Of a DNA stretch of 64,000 nucleotides, positions 59,671 through 64,000 are shown one piece after another. The stretch is from Nitrosospira sp. Nl5 (GTDB lineage Bacteria; Pseudomonadota; Gammaproteobacteria; Burkholderiales; Nitrosomonadaceae), in the NCBI RefSeq assembly GCF_900102495.1, contig NZ_FMVQ01000002.1, positions 1 to 64,000 of the forward strand, in the 5' to 3' direction. The notes beneath the pieces are model-generated. The model worked only from the letters and a program-made list of their open reading frames with translations. It was not told where the DNA came from and did no database searches. The position numbers and the translations under genes were made by a program. Each line of letters opens with the position of its first letter. Within the stretch, counting starts at the first letter, position 1.

Positions 59671-61644
59671 TCATGAAATCTCTTCCTTTTGTTTCATTGG
59701 CAGATGCACGCTAATGACAGTACCTTGCTGTCGCCCGCTGGTAATATCAATATTACCTCCCAGTACGGCTGCCCGTTCGCGCATTCCAAGCAGGCCAAAT
59801 GACTTTTTCTTTGCGGCGCCCGTCGTATCAAATCCCTTGCCGTTGTCGCGCACCTCGACAATGAAATCATCCGCGCTCTGGGACAGGGTGATTTCGACAC
59901 AGCTTGCTTCAGCGTGCCGTGTCACATTGGTCAGGGATTCCTGCACAATACGGAATATTGCCACAGTCTGATCTTCGTCCAGGTCAATCGGAGCCTCCAC
60001 CGGCTGAAATATGCAGCTTACGCCGCTATGTTTCCTGAATTCATCAGTCAGTTTTTTAATGGCCGATACGATTCCCAATCCCAGTGAAGCCGGACGCAGA
60101 TGTTCTGCAACATTGCGCACACTCTGATCTGCGTTGTCCACCAGCTCCGACATGTTACGCCGGATGATCTCCACTCTTTCGCTTCTATTATTTCCTCCAC
60201 TCTTCAGCAACGAGATTTCCAGGCGCAATGCCGCCAGAAGCTGACCCAGCTCATCGTGGATCTCGCGGGCAATATACTTACGGTCTTCTTCCCGCATCCG
60301 CTCCACATGCGCCGCAAATTCCCGTATTGCCGCATCCCGCACCCGAAGCTCCCGCTCCACCAGGATACGTGCCTCGGCCTGCTTGTGTTCCAGCCACTTG
60401 CCGAGATCGTCCCCGATGACGTCAATCAGGTTCTGTTCCTCTGGCAGCAAGAAAGGCTGGTCCTCACTGTAAAATACCTCCATCCAGCCTTGAGGCTTGC
60501 CGTAGACCAGGACTTGCTTTCGCAATACGCGGGTATGGTTCTCATCATATTGATCGGAAATAAACTGCTTGCCGTCGAGTTCGATTCTGATGCTGGTGGT
60601 ATGCGGGAATTGCATCGCCGCGCTCAGGTGCACAAAGATAGTCCGGCAAACTTCCTCCAGCGACCCTGATTCCATGCCGCGCCGGATCGCATAGAAACAG
60701 TTGATTTCCTTTAATCGCTCGCGCAGGAACTCCTCGACCTGTTTGAGTTTGGTGATTTCATGTTCAATGGCTTCCGCCATGGTATTGAAGTCGGCGCCGA
60801 GCTCAGCGATTTCATTGTGCGTGGAGATGTCGCAGCGGGTGGCATAGCTGCCCTGGGCGATGCTGCTTGCCTGGCGGCTGAGATCATCGAGCGGACGCAG
60901 GATATTACGGCGCATGTAGAAAGTAGCGATAGCCACGACGAGCAGAGCGCTGCACAGCACTGCCAGTATCAGCAGGATTTGCTGCTGGAATTCGGACTGC
61001 AGATTGCTCAGCGTGGTTTGCGTGCGGTTATCCAGCTCCCGCATGAATTGGCTGATCGGCGCCATGATTCTGGCTTTCTCAGCCTTATAGCGCTCGCCAA
61101 ACAACAGCTCGATAGCGAAATCGCGGTCTGCTGGACGAGATACGGTGAAATTTCCGTATCCATCGTCATATAACCCTTTTATGGCGGCGAAAGCCTGTTT
61201 TTCCAGATTAACCAGGTTGTCGGAATTCTTCTGCGATTGTTGCAGCAGGTCAAGTTCCCGTTCACTGAAACCTTCACGGCGCATCAAATCCATCAAGGAG
61301 ACTGTATTACCTAGCGCGCTCGGAACAGCCGGTTTGTTTACGCCCCAATAGGTAATCGGGTAATCCTGGGGACGCGGCCGTTTCCCGTTACGGATGTCGA
61401 GGATCTCGAAAAAGAAGCGCTCGTAGATCGAGTCACCAGTCATTACGTAGCTGCGCGCCATCTTGGTGAGGTCTTCGGAACTCTGGAACAACTCATTTGC
61501 AAGCTGCAGAGACCGGTGCTTTTGGCGCTCGGCTTCGGTGATATGGTCCAGGGTGCCCAGCACCTGGGAAGAAAGCAGTATCAGCAGGCTGAGTACCAGT
61601 ACGATGAAGATAAGACAAAAATTGGTGAAAAGACCGATCCTCAT
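59671..61644 (-). CDS. NarX-like HAMP sensor histidine kinase (HisKA_3)
   Basis: The 657-residue protein has a membrane segment (about 8-30) and a periplasmic sensor of about 170 residues with LDIRNGKRPRP and KGLYDDGYGNFTV. A second segment (about 228-248) and HAMP (RNILRPLDDLSRQASSI) follow, then a GAF-like region. HisKA_3 has EIHDELGQLLAALRLE (phosphoacceptor His near 463). The HATPase has DNGKGFD and FGLLGMRERAAVLGG. It pairs with the NarL-type regulator. The sensor is very similar to that of the hybrid kinase at 28867-30960. Confidence 0.94.
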   Translation of the reverse strand: MRIGLFTNFCLIFIVLVLSLLILLSSQVLGTLDHITEAERQKHRSLQLANELFQSSEDLTKMARSYVMTGDSIYERFFFEILDIRNGKRPRPQDYPITYWGVNKPAVPSALGNTVSLMDLMRREGFSERELDLLQQSQKNSDNLVNLEKQAFAAIKGLYDDGYGNFTVSRPADRDFAIELLFGERYKAEKARIMAPISQFMRELDNRTQTTLSNLQSEFQQQILLILAVLCSALLVVAIATFYMRRNILRPLDDLSRQASSIAQGSYATRCDISTHNEIAELGADFNTMAEAIEHEITKLKQVEEFLRERLKEINCFYAIRRGMESGSLEEVCRTIFVHLSAAMQFPHTTSIRIELDGKQFISDQYDENHTRVLRKQVLVYGKPQGWMEVFYSEDQPFLLPEEQNLIDVIGDDLGKWLEHKQAEARILVERELRVRDAAIREFAAHVERMREEDRKYIAREIHDELGQLLAALRLEISLLKSGGNNRSERVEIIRRNMSELVDNADQSVRNVAEHLRPASLGLGIVSAIKKLTDEFRKHSGVSCIFQPVEAPIDLDEDQTVAIFRIVQESLTNVTRHAEASCVEITLSQSADDFIVEVRDNGKGFDTTGAAKKKSFGLLGMRERAAVLGGNIDITSGRQQGTVISVHLPMKQKEEIS

Positions 61645-62056
61645 GTTTTCCCTTTACTCCCTTACCCTTTAGCTTGTTAAATCAGAGCCGCTTGTCTTGC
61701 TTGTAACCTTATCTTCTCATTCAGATTTAGATTTTGCTCATATCGTCACTGGGTTGTTTACCAATGTATAACAACCCCGCAGCTTTATTATCTATTGATT
61801 CAGTACCGGAGTAAAAATGTATCAAATGGCGCCTAAAAAGTGTATCAATTGAGTGAATAACAAAGACGGGCGGAGTCTCCGGTACTGCACTTCTGATTGT
61901 CTATTTCTTCGTAGCCTCCTGCGATGCGTAACAACTATAAAGAAAGTCGTCTTACACAAAATTTGTGATTTGTGGGTATCTTCTAATGACTAGTAGTTAA
62001 AAGCCCGGCATGATTATCAAGTCGGCTACTAACCATAAAAAGGAAATTTTTCAGGG
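61645..62056. promoter_or_regulatory. Upstream region of the porin gene with inverted and direct repeats
   Basis: 412 bp between the divergent kinase and porin genes. Features are an 11-bp inverted repeat pair (61801-61811, 61877-61887) enclosing two TGTATCAA repeats, and CACAAA-A-TTTGTG near 61956. No gene is seen. AAAAAGGAAA precedes the porin ATG. Confidence 0.55.
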
Positions 62057-63427
62057 ATGAAGAATTTTGAGAAGAGGGCACAAAAAGGGGTCAGTCAAGC
62101 AGCAACATTGGCTGAGAGCGCTTCACCGGACAATGGGATCTGGAAACAAAGAGCAAATTTCTTTGCGCAAGTCGCGCTGCTGGTGGCATTAGCGGCGGTT
62201 TTCCTGTTTTCGCCGCCCGAGGTCCGGGCCATGGCGGGCGATAAAATCGAGGCCGCACCCCCGGCTAAAACCGAGAGCAAACCTAAATGGGCGATTGATG
62301 ATACCAAATGGATGACTCTCGGCGTAGGTTTCCGTGGCTCGGGCATATGGACGGAAAATCGCGCAACAGACAGTTTCAGGAATGATTTCAGTATCGACAA
62401 CGCGCGTGTCTATCTCAATGGGCAGGTCCATAAATATGTCAAATTCGAAATCAACACTGAATGTTTTTTCTGTAATAACACCAGTGGGACGGATAATCCC
62501 AAGATGTCCTACAACATTCTGGACGCGATAGGGAAGGTCGAGATTAACCGGTATTTCAATGTCTGGGGCGGGCGCATGCTAGTCCCCACGGAGCGGGGCG
62601 AATTGAGCGGTCCTTTCTTCCAGGCTACGCACGATGCCTTCAAGACACCGTTTTTTCCGCAGGATTTCAGCATCAAATTTGGCAGCGGCGGCGCGGGGCG
62701 CTACGGCCGTGACGACGGCGGCACGTTCTGGGGCAGCCTTGAGCCAGGTTTCATCAAAGGCACGCTCGGCTACGCCATGGGCGTGTACAGAGGGCTCCAG
62801 TCGTCCAACAGCCTGGGGCCTAACCAGGGCGATAGCGTGCAGGTGGCCGGACGTGTCACCTATAACTTCCTGAACCCCGAAAAGAATCCTGGCTATTACA
62901 CCAGCAGCACCTACTTTGGCAAAGCCGGAGATATTCTGGCGCTCGCGTTCGGCACATCTTATCAAAAGAACGGTGCTGGCTCATTCGACCATCGAAGTGA
63001 TTTCCTGGGTCTTGTCGGCGACGTCCTGTTTGAAAAGGTTATGCCCAAAAATATGGGCGTATTTACCTTCAATGGAGAATACAAGCAGTTCTACGCCAAT
63101 TATTCCCCTGTTGCTTTTGCCGATCCGGGCTGTTTTTGCGTATTCGATGGAAAATCATGGACGGCTACAGGGCTTTACCTGATACCAGTCAAGGTAGGGA
63201 TCGGGCAATTCCAGCCTTACGGAAGATTTACCAGCGTTCAACCTAATCACAGCAGCAAGCGCGAGGAGATCGAGGGCGGCGTGAACTACATCATCGACGG
63301 ATTCAATGCGCGCATTTCGGCGTACTACCAGCACGGCGATCTGGTCACCAAGGGCATGAACTATGCGCCGGGCGTCATGGGCGAGAAGGCCGATGTCTTC
63401 AAATTATCGTTCCAGTTGCAAATGTAA
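62057..63427 (+). CDS. Outer-membrane porin (OprO/OprP-like beta-barrel)
   Basis: The 456-residue protein has a long N-terminal leader before the hydrophobic signal core (AQVALLVALAAVFLFSPPEVRA, about residues 34-55). A beta-barrel-like chain of alternating aromatic strands follows and ends in KLSFQLQM. Stretches such as VYLNGQVHKYVKFEINTE and GRMLVPTERGELSG resemble phosphate-selective porin O/P proteins. Two Cys pairs (CFFC, CFC) are unusual for a porin. The solute is unknown; the position 300 bp before ureD suggests urea or nickel uptake, by context only. Confidence 0.75.
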   Translation: MKNFEKRAQKGVSQAATLAESASPDNGIWKQRANFFAQVALLVALAAVFLFSPPEVRAMAGDKIEAAPPAKTESKPKWAIDDTKWMTLGVGFRGSGIWTENRATDSFRNDFSIDNARVYLNGQVHKYVKFEINTECFFCNNTSGTDNPKMSYNILDAIGKVEINRYFNVWGGRMLVPTERGELSGPFFQATHDAFKTPFFPQDFSIKFGSGGAGRYGRDDGGTFWGSLEPGFIKGTLGYAMGVYRGLQSSNSLGPNQGDSVQVAGRVTYNFLNPEKNPGYYTSSTYFGKAGDILALAFGTSYQKNGAGSFDHRSDFLGLVGDVLFEKVMPKNMGVFTFNGEYKQFYANYSPVAFADPGCFCVFDGKSWTATGLYLIPVKVGIGQFQPYGRFTSVQPNHSSKREEIEGGVNYIIDGFNARISAYYQHGDLVTKGMNYAPGVMGEKADVFKLSFQLQM

Positions 63428-63724
63428 GGTCTGCATGCGTGTGATTCATAACGTGGAATAGGGCATAGGGTGAACTGTTGGAGCCGGGAGAGGTACGGAA
63501 TTCATATAACTTCATGGCGTAACGAGTTCTACTCTTCGATTATCAGGGCACTTGCATAAGAAAAGATTATAGGTGTCCATGTTTTTCAATGGTTGAGAAT
63601 CTGAGTGCGGTCCTCTGCTATTTGCAGCATGCAACATTGCGTAGTAACGTACTCAACAAATGGAGGTGAGTGCTGCCGGTCTGCGGAAGCATCACACATG
63701 AAATAGTGAATAACAAACAAAGAA

Positions 63725-64000
63725 ATGTACCCAACCATTCATACGGAAGATCCTGTAATTAGACGAGACGCTGCAGCTTCGGTCCATCGCCTGTACCCCG
63801 CCCAGCATTCATCAAATTCGGTGGTTAGCTTGCCTTATACGCCATTGCAGGCACGGTTGTCTCTCGGTTTCGCGGACGATGGCGGCGTTACACGGTTGGT
63901 GGACCGGAGCCATTTTGGTCCGCTGCTGGTGCAAAAGCCGCTTTATCCCGAAGGGCGGAAGGTTTGCCAGGTAGTCGTCATTCATCCGCCGGGCGGTGTG
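63725..64000 (+). CDS. ureD: Urease accessory protein UreD, 5' part
   Basis: The frame opens at the ATG at 63725 and runs off the window after 92 codons. LVDRSHFGPLLVQKPLYPEG followed by VVVIHPPGG is the UreD/UreH signature. UreD acts with UreF and UreG to insert nickel into apo-urease. The first about 40 residues are variable. The structural and remaining accessory genes should follow beyond the edge. Confidence 0.93.
   Translation, partial: MYPTIHTEDPVIRRDAAASVHRLYPAQHSSNSVVSLPYTPLQARLSLGFADDGGVTRLVDRSHFGPLLVQKPLYPEGRKVCQVVVIHPPGGV

Overview
The window reads as chromosome of a betaproteobacterium, most likely a Nitrosospira-like ammonia oxidiser. The reasons are an SmbP-type small acidic periplasmic protein (a family first described in Nitrosomonas), a NikR nickel regulator followed by a porin and the start of ureD, PEP-CTERM proteins, a full System I cytochrome c maturation operon, and betaproteobacterial gene orders (ratA-rnfH divergent from smpB; pyrG-eno-ftsB). 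No amo, hao or rRNA gene is present to prove it, so the assignment is inference.

Layout. 1-2.2 kb: end of a surface-polysaccharide region (RgpF-type protein, FkbM methyltransferase), visibly AT-rich. 2.4-7.2 kb: two small membrane proteins, then a two-gene NHEJ repair unit, ku-ligD. 7.2-11.4 kb: SmbP-like protein, a compact SRPBCC / short-LOV photoreceptor / O-methyltransferase operon, an SDR and a small stress protein. 11.5-25.6 kb: AsmA, a Crp/Fnr regulator, a BON lipoprotein, the 2894-residue cyclic beta-glucan synthase (NdvB type), a truncated second Crp-like gene and a DUF883 protein. 25.8-35.3 kb: two PEP-CTERM exported proteins, DUF1840, a hybrid histidine kinase, a sulfate-binding protein, and a group of small envelope/stress proteins (double BON, CsbD, a repeat protein, an lmo0937-like peptide). 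35.3-41.3 kb: housekeeping genes guaB-guaA, ratA-rnfH, smpB, heme A synthase. 41.8-49.1 kb: ccmABCDEFGHI on the minus strand. 49.3-58 kb: VOC protein, DUF5996, tadA-ldt, pyrG, eno, ftsB, mgtC-like, lapA-like, yaeQ. 58.4-64 kb: nikR, a NarL/NarX-like two-component pair, a porin and the 5' end of ureD.

How genes work together. NikR, porin and urease point to nickel-dependent urea use, an ammonia source for such organisms. Ccm and Cox15 supply c-type and a-type haem proteins for respiration. GuaB/GuaA and PyrG supply nucleotides. Ku/LigD repair double-strand breaks without a template. The two histidine kinases share a strikingly similar periplasmic sensor domain, so they probably sense related signals.

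Non-coding structure is unusually informative. There are two copies of a ~166-bp MITE-like element, one abutting the start codon of the Crp-like gene and one supplying the stop codon of ccmI. Next to the second lies a separate ~196-bp element with 32-bp inverted ends. A 53-bp palindromic repeat follows smpB and has a half copy near 3.3 kb. Several stem-loops and operator-like repeats lie in promoter regions. I saw no tRNA, rRNA, CRISPR array, prophage or intact transposase.
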